A stretch of 64,000 nt of DNA from Thozetella sp. PMI_491 (Eukaryota > Ascomycota > Sordariomycetes > Chaetosphaeriales > Chaetosphaeriaceae), in the NCBI GenBank assembly GCA_021432635.1, contig MU270141.1, positions 16,089 through 80,088 on the forward strand. The letters are read 5' to 3'. How positions within the stretch are numbered: position 1 is the stretch's first letter; each line of letters opens with the position of its first letter. This document shows, one piece after another, positions 26,589 to 36,467 of the stretch. Position numbers and translations under genes: made by a program. The notes under the pieces are model-generated. The model worked only from the letters and a program-made list of their open reading frames with translations. It had not been told where the DNA came from and made no database searches.

Positions 26589-27866
26589 GTACTTAGGTGG
26601 GTAGCTACATACAAGTACCCCGGGTAGACAGTACTGCAGGCGACAGGGCTCCGTGGACGGTCGGTGGTATGCAATGGCAATGGTAATGGCAAGCCCCCTC
26701 AACCCCTCCCCTCCGGCGCGCCGTCTCGCTCTCGCTTGTGCCGATGATCCTCGAACGCCTTACTGGTTGGCGCTCGGTTAGCCTGGTCAGGGGTGCTCAG
26801 CCCAATAGTTGGGGGCTAAAACCCCCCCAAGGACCGTCCCGCGGTCGGAGTCATCATGTGATGTGAAGTCTTACCTGGGGTGGACCGTAGTACAGAAAAA
26901 AAAAAAAAAAAAAAAGCTGACAGGCCCACAAAAACATCGTGGAGTCCAGATAGGCCCGGGAGATTCGCCTGAATATTAATGAGGAATTCGGCTGCCATAT
27001 TCCAAGCCGGGCGTGCCGGCACGGGCCATCGATTTGTAACCAGCTTCGGGGTTCTATCTATAGACCGGACCCGGCCTGTCATGCTGCACAATTTGGTATT
27101 CCCGAATCCACGCCGTCCTTGTAGTGCCCGCCTACGGTGGTGGATGACAGCAGCAAGCACTTGACGAGGCTGTGGTATTATGGGCAGGCTCGGCCAGGCC
27201 CGCTACTCTTTCCGGGTTGTATCGCCGTCAAGGTCCCCAGGCACTCTAAGTGGCGACCTCGGTGTGAGAGGTCCTCCTTCCAGCTCTGATCGGGTCCGGT
27301 CTCGACGGACTTCAATCACGTGCGGGCCACTCTAGCCAACTTCTCATGGTGTATGCCTTGGTCTCCAGCTCGTCAAGAGATCTATCTGTTTGAATCATAG
27401 CGAGAATCAAATATCGTTCCTTCTACAGACCCGGAAGCCCACCCGGACTCACTAGTGACATGTGCCTTCATCCCCAGCTCGGCGAATTTTCTCCCCTTGG
27501 GCTAAGCGATGTGCTACGAGCCCCCCTCCTCTTCCTCGCCCTCAATCCTCGCCCTCGGGTGCACATTGGCCCGATCCATTGAACACCTCGCGTAGAAGTT
27601 TCAGGCCTGCGCCAGCTAGCGGTAGGGCTATAGAAATCTAGGGAGAGATCCAGTCGACGTACATGAGCCAGCGGTACTATTCTGCCACGTTGGCCTAGGC
27701 AGCACATCAGTGTTCTCTGTAGAATACCGTCCTCCGTTCTCCTCCTTCTCAACTCCACCGAGACTCTGGGACAGCTAGCACATGTCTCTGGTCAGGATGG
27801 ATAACGTGCGAAGAACAAAGCGCACTTTAAGTGGGAGGCGCTTGGCCTGTCCATTCCCGTGCCGCC

Positions 27867-28720
27867 CATTGGGCTACCAAACACCAAAGCAAGGAGGCAG
27901 CTACTTACGACGCAAAGCATGTGAAGGCTTTAGGGCTCGTCCTGGCTGAGATACAGGAGAGATTTTGCCTTCGTGGGGCTGTCCCAAGATGTGGGAGCCG
28001 ACAGCCCGTTGGACGCTGCGAGGTTCCTAGATAACGCCTGCGGAACCGGGCTTATATCAACAGTGTAGCTCGGCTAGAGATTGCCCTCTCTCAGTACCCA
28101 AATAGCACCAAATTGCGGGAGTAGCTGTGGTCAGGTTGATAACACTCAGACACAGCCACTCCTGCCTCACACCCCGGGCCGTGGGCATCGACCCCTCGGG
28201 GACCATGATCGGGGGCTACGACACCAAGGCGCAATATCAAGCGAGTGATACTTACCCATGGGCTCGGGTAATATCAACTTCGCTTCCAGTGCCTCTCTCC
28301 ACCAAAGATACCCGAGCACTGAGGTGAAATCTAACTCTCCCTAAGCTTGACTCAGCTACGTTTCAGGGGCCCGGCTCCCATGTCTTCCATCTCAAAGTTC
28401 TAGGGATTTCCTTTCATCATAGCAACGATCCGGACCCCACCACCGTTCGCCTAGCTCGGCGTTTAACAAGTGGTGGAATATTGTTCATTGCAAATTACCT
28501 GCCGCATGAGGTCAGCCTAGTGGCCCATCCAGCCGTACCTACCATCATCAGTCGCGGCTTCTCGGGATACCATGTCAGAAATATGCTCGAGGCGGCCCGC
28601 GTGAGGAGGGACTCTGTGTCCGAGAGCCTAACCAGTTCCTTCCCCTCGGACCCTGGTGGCTTCCCGATGGAGTGATGATCCTTTTGGGCGAGAGGCACGG
28701 AAGACTTACCAGTGAAGGAA
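27867..28720 (+). pseudogene. decayed class I SAM-dependent methyltransferase
   Basis: Family blocks appear in the right order but in different frames. First, at 27885-27965, an N-terminal YDAKHVKALGLVLAEIQERF block. Then, at 28023-28070, the glycine-rich SAM-binding motif LDNACGTGLIS. Near 28070-28130, VARLEIALSQYPNS in a shifted frame. At 28170-28220, the acidic loop GIDPSGTMIGGYDTKA. At 28420-28600, a FHH...ANYLPHE...AHPAVPTI...RGFS block typical of the C-terminal half. Finally FPME is followed by an in-frame TGA and then the expected LMILLGER tail one frame away. At least three frame breaks do not coincide with plausible introns (near 27960, 28072 and 28674); the join near 28323-28367 is also out of phase. 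The lesions are small indels, not C-to-T changes, so RIP is not the cause. It would have methylated a small molecule or quinone; the substrate is unknown. Sequencing errors could mimic some breaks. Confidence 0.75.
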
Positions 28721-29689
28721 CCGGCAGTGACGTGACATTCTTGTCAGAGAGATCGGCGGTGGTTCGGCCTAGGAGAGGTTATGGACACTCTGTCTGACCT
28801 TCGCGATGTCCATGGCCAAGTACCAAGAGGACCTTGTCGACGGGGAGAGGCACAAGTAAGAGACACGGTAGATAGATCCGACCATGGTTCCAATACCCAT
28901 GGGATAGCGACGACAATCCAAGGTAGAATCACTCCATGCCAGGTCGCTGGGTTGATGTCCATACGTGGCAGACTACCTACCAAGGGCCAGGAAAACGTGC
29001 TTAACACACATGCAAACAACAATATTTGGAATCGCACAGAACTGCTTATCGTACCCCATAGCTGGTCTGTTCCTGGCGTATCGTTTCTGATTCGGGGCAA
29101 TATCAATTGCTAATCCACGGCTGCCATTAGAAACGTGCCGCATTGCGTGCGGTGCGCAGCTGTGGTCTCCCGGAAAGCCTCTTGAGTACCCAAGTTCCTC
29201 TAGGTGGCATCGTTACGCCTTACGGCCTGAAAGGTGCGAAGGCTAGAGAGTAGGGGTAGCGAGAGTTAAGCAAGGGTGAGATGGCTCCGTCCAACGGCGG
29301 CGCAAGCGTGTTCAGTAACGGAAGAGCTACAACTTGAGCGCCGCTGCGCACCTTGGGGCTTCTCGTAGTTGGTTACACTGGGGTGACCATCGATAAAAAT
29401 TCTCTGGTGGCCTATCCAGCGAACTACATACATACGCCAGGTGATATGATTACGGAGGGGGCTTTCATAAGCCAGACGCAGGAAGCTTGCACTGAGCCCC
29501 CAAACAGTCCGGCGACGACACAGCCAATCGCCCCACAAAGTCCCCGGGCAACGTGCCAGTAGTTACAGATCAGATTAGGCCTTAGGGGCTGCATCAGCGC
29601 TGTCAATATCTGCCCATGCTTAAGTGTTAGTGATCTCCTAGAATGGATATTCAGGTAGCTACCCGGAGCATGGCTTAAGGGGTAGGAGC
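28721..29689. other. intergenic, no gene recognised
   Basis: About 1 kb between the methyltransferase relic and the 3' end of the phosphatase gene. Two minus-strand open stretches (about 29106-28744 and 29693-29424) have hydrophobic segments that could be remnants of a membrane protein, but they share no motif and are not joined by splice sites. The methyltransferase tail frame runs out near 28800. Confidence 0.5.
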
Positions 29690-31020
29690 TCAAATGCTCG
29701 TGAGATTCGATGAAGATGGCAGAAAAAGAGCGCGGGGAGACAGACCTACGGCGAAAGCACCGCCAAGGAAAATGGCTGGCTCGTTGATGTTGTGATGTTC
29801 GTAACTGTCTCGTCAGTCCAGGAACCGAGCCACAAACGGCAGCCGCGGCAGTTGGGAAGAAAAGGGAGGGGGAATGAACCTCAGGGTCCCGACACCTCCA
29901 GCCTCAAGTAGGAACGTCGGGCCGTCTTGGAGCGACTTGTTAGTCCACCGCTGAGCGAAGGCTCTCAGAATGTGCCCATGGGCAACGATGAGCACGTCAC
30001 TGGGGCGTGCCTCGCCTTTAGGCTTGCCCATGACAGGCGCGTGATACTTGGCCCTGATGTCGGCAATGAGCCGGTCCAGACGTTCCGTAACATCCCCAGG
30101 GGCTCTGCAGGCTTAGTTAGCACAGGGTACCATACCAGCTAGAACGCAAATGCCTCGGGCCGGAGTGATACTCACTCGCCACCGGGACATCCATCTCTCC
30201 AAATGTCCCAGCTCTCGGTCAGGCCTTGGGCCTTCCGGAGTTCCCTTATCTGCGGGGACGTTATACCCTCATAGTCTCCGTAGTCCCACTCCCGTATATC
30301 TTCGGTAATCTCAATGCTGGCACCGCAGGCCTGTGCGTCTGCACCAGCCTCGCCATGTGCCTTCCAAGGCAGAGGCAGCTCATGGCCGATATTTAGGAGC
30401 TCAAACGTTCGCTGTGCCCTCTTTCGTGGGGAAATGTATCTGGGAAGAGCATCAGGAGCCTATTCTCATGCGACGGTCTGCACTCACACCACGGTGGAGT
30501 AGGGTGGGGGGGAGGGCAAGTTGACGGAGCCTGGCAAGGGAGCAACATTGGCAGGTTCTAATTAGGCCTCTTGGTTCATCTGAGCGAGCAGCCGCGATGG
30601 ACGACCAGGGCCAGGCAGTAGAGAGCAAGTCGAAACGAGGGGCTCCGTGGACGGGCTTGAAACGGGCGTCTATCAAGCATTCGTCGTCCACCGCGTTGGA
30701 AGGCCCCCCCGGCCCTCGGCTATTCTAGAATGGAAAATCCACAATACAAGACGAGCAGCCCCTCCCCCCAAACCCCAGTTAGGTTACAAGCAGGTAGCCA
30801 GCGGGCAGAGACAAAAAAAAAAGAACAAGAACCAAACTCACATGTGGGCAAGCTTCTTGGGATTTATCAGCCTGTCGTTGCCGACCAGCGCCAGGCCCGT
30901 AGCCCGGATGCGCCTCTCGCCGTTTGGCGTTAGGGGGATGTCGGTAGAGCCGGTGTGACGGCCATTGAGAGACCACTCTGTCTCGCCGTGGCGGACAATG
31001 AAGACGCGGGGGCTTGTCAT
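29690..31020 (-). CDS. histidine phosphatase, SHB17-like (sedoheptulose-bisphosphatase / phosphoglycerate-mutase fold)
   Basis: Four exons, complement(29690..29804, 29880..30104, 30176..30439, 30842..31020), 260 residues. The frame joins exactly at all three introns (402, 71 and 75 nt). The catalytic phospho-acceptor motif VRHGETEW is at residues 9-16 (R10-H11-G12-E13). It is followed by [38 protein letters not shown] and the second catalytic histidine in AHGH (H190). The C-terminal [17 protein letters not shown] block matches the SHB17 branch of the family rather than true glycolytic mutases. In yeast SHB17 hydrolyses sedoheptulose-1,7-bisphosphate in the riboneogenesis branch of the pentose phosphate pathway; the same role here is inferred. 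The last exon ends in a less conserved Ser-rich tail. Its donor (GTTCAT at 29879) is weak but is supported by the conserved residues on both sides. Confidence 0.9.
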
Positions 31021-32256
31021 GTCGAGAACGGGGACGCAGCCTGCTCAGAAGCGACAGGGTTGCTGTTAGAAGTTTGGCCAGGGAGAGAGTACGTATCGCG
31101 CCAGCAGATTTTGCGAGGCCCGGGCACCGCGGGGAAGCGTTTCCAGTCTTGGACAAATTCGTCGCAGAGGGGGCCGTCGTGCGACGAGATCTGAATCACA
31201 AATGCTGGAGTACCCCTGCGTTATCCGACACTTGACGGGACCCACTCGCCCAAGGTAGTTGACGCGGTGAGGGAGGGTTAGGATGGCTCTCTTGCTTCGT
31301 TATATAGCTAGCTGGTGGCGGCGTCAGTTACGAGAGCATGAACAACCCTCCCCACACATGCACGCGAACTAGCATCATCGAGCCGCTTTCCCGCCTTGGT
31401 GGTGCCGTATCTAATCACTGCAAGACCTCACCTTCCGTTCCTCGTGGCGTGCCCAAAACGGGGTCTACTCCTCGCAACATCCAAAGTCCGAAGCTCGATC
31501 AACTCTCGTGCGAAAAGAAACTACCTACACCCAGTGCAATCCTCCATTTTGGGGGGGGCCACAATTTATTTTTCGAGCACGCTGCCCCTCGCCTACGGCG
31601 GCAACACCTTGTCCCTCGAGCCTTCGACTTCACATCGAGTCGGTGGTATCCCATGGGTCCTCTCGCAGGTGCGCGGCGATTAGTAAGGGCCCTGACAGCC
31701 CCACTATCGGCTCCATTTCCAGGCGATGATCCTGCCAGTGACCTAGCTACGCAAGCCACTGGCTGGGCACAACGTGCCGAAGAGATCGAGCTTGTAGCCT
31801 ATCCTTGCCACCACCCGCAAATCGCGAGAAGCTCCGTCGCCGAACCCGTCGCCGAGCCTGCAGCTTGCTTACGACGTCGCCAGCCATCGCTTTCGGACGG
31901 ACGCCGCGCCCAGAGCAGATCTTCGTCCCCTGCCTCCTCGATCCGTAGCGACCTGAGCCGACGGACGAGCATTGCGCACGGTGGAGACGCGTGGCCGTGT
32001 CGGCACAAGAGGGCCGAGAGCGAGGTGCTCTGGCGGCAGTACTGGGACTAAGCACCAATCTGCCGACGCGAGAATTCGCCGGCCGAGCGTACCCCAGCAA
32101 AAACAACCTCTCCAAACTGGAAACAGTGAGAGCCTCGAGCTCATCCCTCCTGGGCCCAAAGCGCGTCATCTGCACACGGTCGACCACTCTAGGCTTGTCA
32201 TGCCTGACCACCGACCTCCGATGGCGCTGCCGAAAGGCGCGCAGACCGCCAACACG
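31021..32256. other. intergenic / possible 5' leader, no gene assigned
   Basis: About 1.2 kb between two divergent genes. A 237-codon ATG frame at 31338-32051 (+) is Arg/Ser-rich with no domain and is overlapped by equally long frames on the other strand, as expected in GC-rich DNA. It may be part of the leader of the downstream small gene, whose frame stays open upstream of the chosen ATG to about 31972. Promoters of both neighbours must lie here. Confidence 0.4.
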
Positions 32257-32629
32257 ATGCCGAGGGTCAAGGCCGCCGTATACACGGCTGGCTTCATCGC
32301 AGTCGGCATCGTTGGCGTCTGGGTTGGCATGGGTCTGAAAGACGACCACAGCCAACGATCGGTAAGCTCGACGGCGCCCTCCCTCTCCGGTCTTGCCTGC
32401 TCCGAGACTAAGACCACTTCAGGCGCAGAAGAAGCTCTTCCAGGATAAGGGGATCGAAGACGACGTCGAGAAGCGCATCGCCCTGCTCGAGCAGCGCAAA
32501 GCCCGGCTGGGGATTATAAAAGCTGAAATCGAGAAGAAGGCTGCCAGGGTGCAGGATCGGATAGACGGGAAGGAGGAGAGGCAACCACAAGCGCTAGCGT
32601 CTCGACAGTCAGTCTGGAAGGATAATTGA
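32257..32629 (+). CDS. small single-pass membrane protein with coiled coil, unknown function
   Basis: Two exons, 32257..32361 and 32423..32629, 103 residues. The 61-nt intron has a GTAAGC donor and a TTCAG acceptor and joins the frame in phase 0. The start chosen is the ATG giving MPRVKAAVYTAG. Two upstream in-frame ATGs (32200, 32221) would add 19 or 12 residues. Residues about 6-25 form one hydrophobic segment (AVYTAGFIAVGIVGVWVGMG) after two basic residues, which would suit an inner-mitochondrial-membrane or ER anchor. Residues about 40-90 are charged, heptad-like and Lys/Glu/Arg-rich (IALLEQRKARLGIIKAEIEK), which predicts a coiled coil. I do not recognise the family. The size and layout resemble small mitochondrial assembly factors, but that is inference only. 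Confidence 0.6.
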
Positions 32630-33211
32630 AGCCAGCGCCGTCGACAATGTCAAGACTAGCAGCTGCCGCCTTGGCTCTAACGAATCGAGAGGTGGTGTGT
32701 CCTGCTAGGATGCAGGACGGCCTGGAGGCACCAAACAAGCAGAAGGTCAAGGGAAAAGTGTCGGCCCGGAGTGAACAGATGCAGTGCAACCGGGCTGGGT
32801 GAACTTCAAGCACATAGCGAGCCCATCGGTGGGCGACCCTGCCGAACCGCACGAGCCCTATCCGAGACTAGACCAAGATAGATGTCGGCTTCCAGGTCCG
32901 GCCGGGTAGAGAATGGAGTGGTGCATGCCATCCTATAACGACGACCGCAAGGTATATCTCCAATATGGGATTTATCAGGGGTCATCAGGATTTATCATTG
33001 CACTCTACCAGATAGCTTACCTATTTATTCTAACTAAGCCTATGCCTGTTCTCTTGGCCCAATCCTAGGTCTTCGGTGAAGAAGGCAGCAGACGGACGTT
33101 GTGTCCAGCGACCTTTGCAGAAACATTGAAATGCCGCCAAGGCGGAATATCAAAGAACAGACCGTACTCATATGGTTCCACATTCGTCTATTTTCTTTTG
33201 GTCCTCACCCC
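32630..33211. other. intergenic between convergent genes
   Basis: About 0.6 kb between the stop of the small membrane-protein gene and the stop of UBP6. It should hold both 3' UTRs. A near-duplicate TTTATCAGG/TTTATCA word pair occurs at 32970-32996. No coding signal is seen. Confidence 0.6.
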
Positions 33212-34984
33212 TCACTCCATTGTACCTTCGGCCGTGGGCAAGGGGATCGCCTTGTAGAGGAGGATCAGGGCGGAGTGGGTTTCACCGCCGCCCACTAGGG
33301 TTGCAATCTTGTCTGGAGTCACTTCCGAGACCTTATCGTCGTTGAACCACCACCAGTTTCCATCCTCCTCTCCCTTCTCACCGGTCTTGGGGTCCTTCGG
33401 GGCTGTCTTCTTGACATAAGCCGTGTAGTGACCGCTGTCGGCGCTGGCGCCCTGGTGGGTAACCACGCCGCGGAGCTCATACAAGCCAGACTGGTTGGCG
33501 CCAGCGTCCTTCAGCAGCTCGGGGTCGATGAGCGCGTGCAGCTCCTTCTTGGACTGGAGGAGAGCGGCGTCCTTCTCAGCGTCAACCTCGGCATCGGTTT
33601 TATACGTCTCGCCCATCTCGACGTCGCCGTCGGCCGAGGTGGCAGGCTTCTTGCTGTCCTTTTTGTCGCCTTTGGCTTCCTCGGGTCCGTCAGTGACGTC
33701 GCCGTCGACGAGAGGGTTCCTCTTGCGGCGCTTGCGGGCTCGCTCGATATCCTCCTCGTCTTTGCGAATCTCGCGAACCTTGTCTCGGACAGGGACCAGA
33801 GCCTTTTTCAGCCCGTCGGTGCAGAATTCGACAACGTCCAGCTCCTCGGGGAATGTCACCTTTCGCAAAATCTTAGCTTTCTTTTGCTGCTCTCGTTTCC
33901 AGAAAAAGCGGACAAAGTGGACAGTCAGGTATTTTGGCAAGCGGGAGATCCGCGCCGTCTTGGTGTAGGTCGTGTCACGGTCGAGAGTAGCCGATTTCTT
34001 CTCGATCTGCTCCTGCAGGCCGTTCACGATGCCATCTCTCAGGTGGTTGGTCTGTCCGTCGATATGGCAATTGAGCTTCAGGAAGGGCTCCCTGCTGATG
34101 ATGGGCTGCTCACCCGCCTCGGCCGCCGCGGGGTCGTCGCACTCAAGTTTTGTCTCGAACTCGCCACCAAGGTACTTCTCTATGAAAGAAACAACCGCGC
34201 CTTCGCCCTCGGCCTCGCCATCGCCTTTAGGCTCCTGGATTTTCAGCTTCTGATTGAGCTGGGAGATGATCTGTGACCAGGCCTCCTCAGCATCCTGCTG
34301 GGCGAAGCCTTGGCCGCTCTTGGACCTCTCAGCGAATTGAGGGAAGGCGAGCCGTAGGGCACTGAGGAAGGCTACGGGCTGCATGCTGCCCTGGGTCTCA
34401 GACATGTACTTGTACAGGTCCTTGAGCTGCCTCGTGAGGTCGAGCTGGGGGATCTGGTCCGACAGGTTGCTCTGCTTGTACTCGTATGTCGAGAGGGCGG
34501 TTTGCAGCTCCGGGATCGAGCGGAGCGTCTGTAATGTCGAGTTCAAGTAGCACGTATTGCCCAGGTTGGCCAGGCCGGCGGGGGTGGCCCCTTCCTGCTG
34601 GGCTGCTTCGGCCTCGGTCATGTCCTCAACGAACTTGGTCTTCTCCTTGGGCCGCGCGAGGCCGGTGCCTCCGGGGGTGCCCATCATCATGATGGTCTGG
34701 CCGTTCTTGAGCCCGAGGGTGCTAAGATCAGTATCGTCCTTGAGCACGCCTTTGATCAGGATCTTCTGTCGCTCCGGCTCGACGCCGGTGAGGCTGAACA
34801 TCTGATACTTGAAGACTTCCCCGGTTGCCGATGTATCGACCTCGACCTCGTACTTTTTGCCCCCATGCTTCACAACCACTACGACACATCACCCGTCAGC
34901 AAATCTTGATCTCTTCCAAGCACCCCTCAGACACGAGCTTTCGAAGACGAGACAATCGGGACGAGTACCATTGACAGCTGCCAT
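33212..34984 (-). CDS. UBP6: proteasome-associated ubiquitin carboxyl-terminal hydrolase Ubp6/USP14
   Basis: Two exons, complement(33212..34878, 34969..34984), 560 residues. The first exon encodes only MAAVN plus one base; the 90-nt intron (GTACTC...GTAG) restores the frame into VVVKHGGKKYEVEVD. Residues about 6-78 are the N-terminal ubiquitin-like domain that docks on the proteasome base (SLTGVEPERQKILIKG, then NGQTIMMMGTP). The peptidase C19 domain follows. It has the Cys box GLANLGNTCYLNSTLQTL with nucleophile C115, a QQDAEEAW block, the His box DSGHYTAYVKK with H489, and the WWWFNDDKV acid block near residues 515-520. A Lys/Glu-rich insertion lies between residues about 370 and 445. The enzyme trims ubiquitin from proteasome-bound substrates. 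It is divergent from ARC19 and convergent with the small membrane-protein gene. A short first exon like this is easily missed by gene callers. Confidence 0.96.
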
Positions 34985-35608
34985 GTTGGGCCGAACGTTC
35001 TCCGTGTTTTTGGCTCGAGCTAGCGAGGTCCTCTGATGAGGAGGTAGGGATAGGGTGCAAGAGGGTTGGCGTATGGAAGGAAGGAGGATCCGGGAGGGCT
35101 TCTCTCAAACAGCCGGTCTTCCGCCAGTATTGATCGGAGGGAGGACAAACGAAGACTGTACGAGTCACTTGTCTGTTGATTTAGGTGCGTGTCGGCGTCT
35201 TGCTGCTTCTGCCACGCCCTCTCCTTCGTTTTCGGTGTTCTAGGATGGGGGTTTGTTGGTGTCTTTCTATCGGTGGCCGGGTTTAGGTAACCTCGGTGTT
35301 GCGTCAACCCGGGTCGCCACTGTGCTCGATTTGGCTGGGAGTGCTTTAACGCTCTTGGGGGTTGCGTTTTGGTGGGGAGGGAGCTCACTTTGGCTTTTGC
35401 CGAACCTCACCGCCTGCCCCTCCTCCGCGCCCCACTTGGCACAGATGCCCAGTTCCAGGTGCGGTCGGCCACCTCTACCTGCGTGCCGCATCAGCAACCC
35501 GCTTGGAAGGCGACAAGACAAGGCGGCGGCACTTCAAGGTTTGTGAAATAGCCACAGACATCCACTTATCTCTCAGATCAAACTGCCGCTTCGTTCTTGT
35601 TGCCGGTC
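34985..35608. promoter_or_regulatory. bidirectional intergenic region UBP6 / ARC19
   Basis: The 624 bases between the divergent start codons of UBP6 (-) and ARC19 (+) must hold both promoters and both 5' leaders. I see no clear TATA box. Long open frames crossing it are not conserved coding. Confidence 0.5.
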
Positions 35609-36467
35609 ATGGTATGCTCCCTTCCCCCCTCCCCAAACTGGCGTCCTCTGCTAACCGCCCGGCGCTTTTGCTCTCGCAGTCTCAATCTCTCCGCCCATAC
35701 CTCCAAGCTGTCCGCAGCACCCTGACAGCGGCCCTCTGTCTTTCCAATTTTGCATCACAGGCCTCAGAACGGCATAATGTCCCCGAAATCGAAGCCCGCA
35801 CCTCGCCAGAGGTGCTCCTTACTCCATTGACCGTTGCGCGTAACGAGAACGAGAGGGTGCTCATCGAACCCAGCATCAATAGCATACGGATCAGCATCAA
35901 GATCAAGCAAGCGGACGAGATCGAAAACATCCTTGTCCACAAGTTCACCCGTTTCCTCACGCAGCGCGCTGAGTCCTTTTTTATCCTGAGGAGAAAGCCC
36001 GTCAAGGTCGGTTCACACCTTCTATCCCCAACGCCCTCCTGCCCACGGCGTGGTCTCCCGCACCGGGTGCCAGCTATCCACCCCCTCTGTAGCAGCCGAC
36101 AGTACCCAGCCATAGGAGGGGCACCCACACGAGCATACCCGCATGACCGGGCAAACTAACGAGACTGGGCAGGGATACGACATCTCCTTCTTGATCACCA
36201 ACTTCCACACCGAGGAAATGTTGAAGCACAAGCTCGTGGACTTCATAATTCAATTCATGGAGGAAGTAGACAAGGAGATTTCAGAGATGAAGTTGTTTGT
36301 ATGTCGTCCCAGCATGGAGACCGACAGCTTCGGGATGCTGACCCGGTTGCAGTTGAACGCGAGGGCGAGGTTCGTCGCCGAGTCTTTCTTGACACCTGTA
36401 GGCTCTCTCCATCCGTCCCGGCGCTTCTTCGCGAGACCATCTAACCCATCTTCTCTAGTTTGACTAG
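35609..36467 (+). CDS. ARC19: Arp2/3 complex subunit 4 (ARPC4, 20 kDa)
   Basis: Five exons, 35609..35611, 35680..36006, 36173..36298, 36353..36397 and 36459..36467, 169 residues, the usual ARPC4 length. The first exon is the ATG alone and the last encodes only Phe-Asp-stop; all joins are in phase 0. Conserved family blocks are [18 protein letters not shown] at the N-terminus, [34 protein letters not shown] across the second intron, [16 protein letters not shown], and the C-terminal [16 protein letters not shown]4 forms the core heterodimer with ARPC2 in the seven-subunit complex that nucleates branched actin at endocytic patches and hyphal tips. The intron after codon 110 (166 nt) has a weak GTCGGT donor but is required by the family alignment. 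Confidence 0.96.

Larger units (their letters stand above)
9248..27866. other. 18.6-kb gene-poor tract of normal base composition
   Basis: I could not assign any gene here. Open frames are short, unordered and lack recognisable domains. The DNA is rich in homopolymer and pyrimidine tracts: G19 at 11045-11063, A22 at 16162-16183, T16 at 17254-17269, A20 at 26896-26915, and CT-rich blocks near 16.9-17.0 kb and 26.0-26.4 kb. Those CT-rich blocks look like fungal promoter or 5'-leader DNA. The part next to 9248 must hold the promoter of the Zn2Cys6 gene. It is not AT-rich and shows no RIP pattern. A short ATG-led frame at 13498-13566 ends at a possible donor (CAAGGTACTG), but I found no second exon for it. 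Decayed genes or long non-coding transcripts are possible. Confidence 0.55.

Noticed and set aside
27660-27800. Possible thioesterase (hotdog) remnant upstream of the methyltransferase
   Set aside because: A VGLGSTSVFSVEYR-like stretch recalls the family, but nothing before or after it supports the call.
28744-29693. Two hydrophobic minus-strand stretches as a decayed transporter
   Set aside because: No transporter signature motif and no splice sites to join them. Hydrophobicity alone is not enough.
31338-32051. 237-codon ATG-led frame on the plus strand
   Set aside because: Low-complexity Arg/Ser composition, no motif, and equally long frames on the opposite strand. Kept only as possible leader of the downstream small gene.
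33428-34276. 282-codon plus-strand frame
   Set aside because: It is the antisense shadow of UBP6, which carries clear catalytic motifs on the minus strand.
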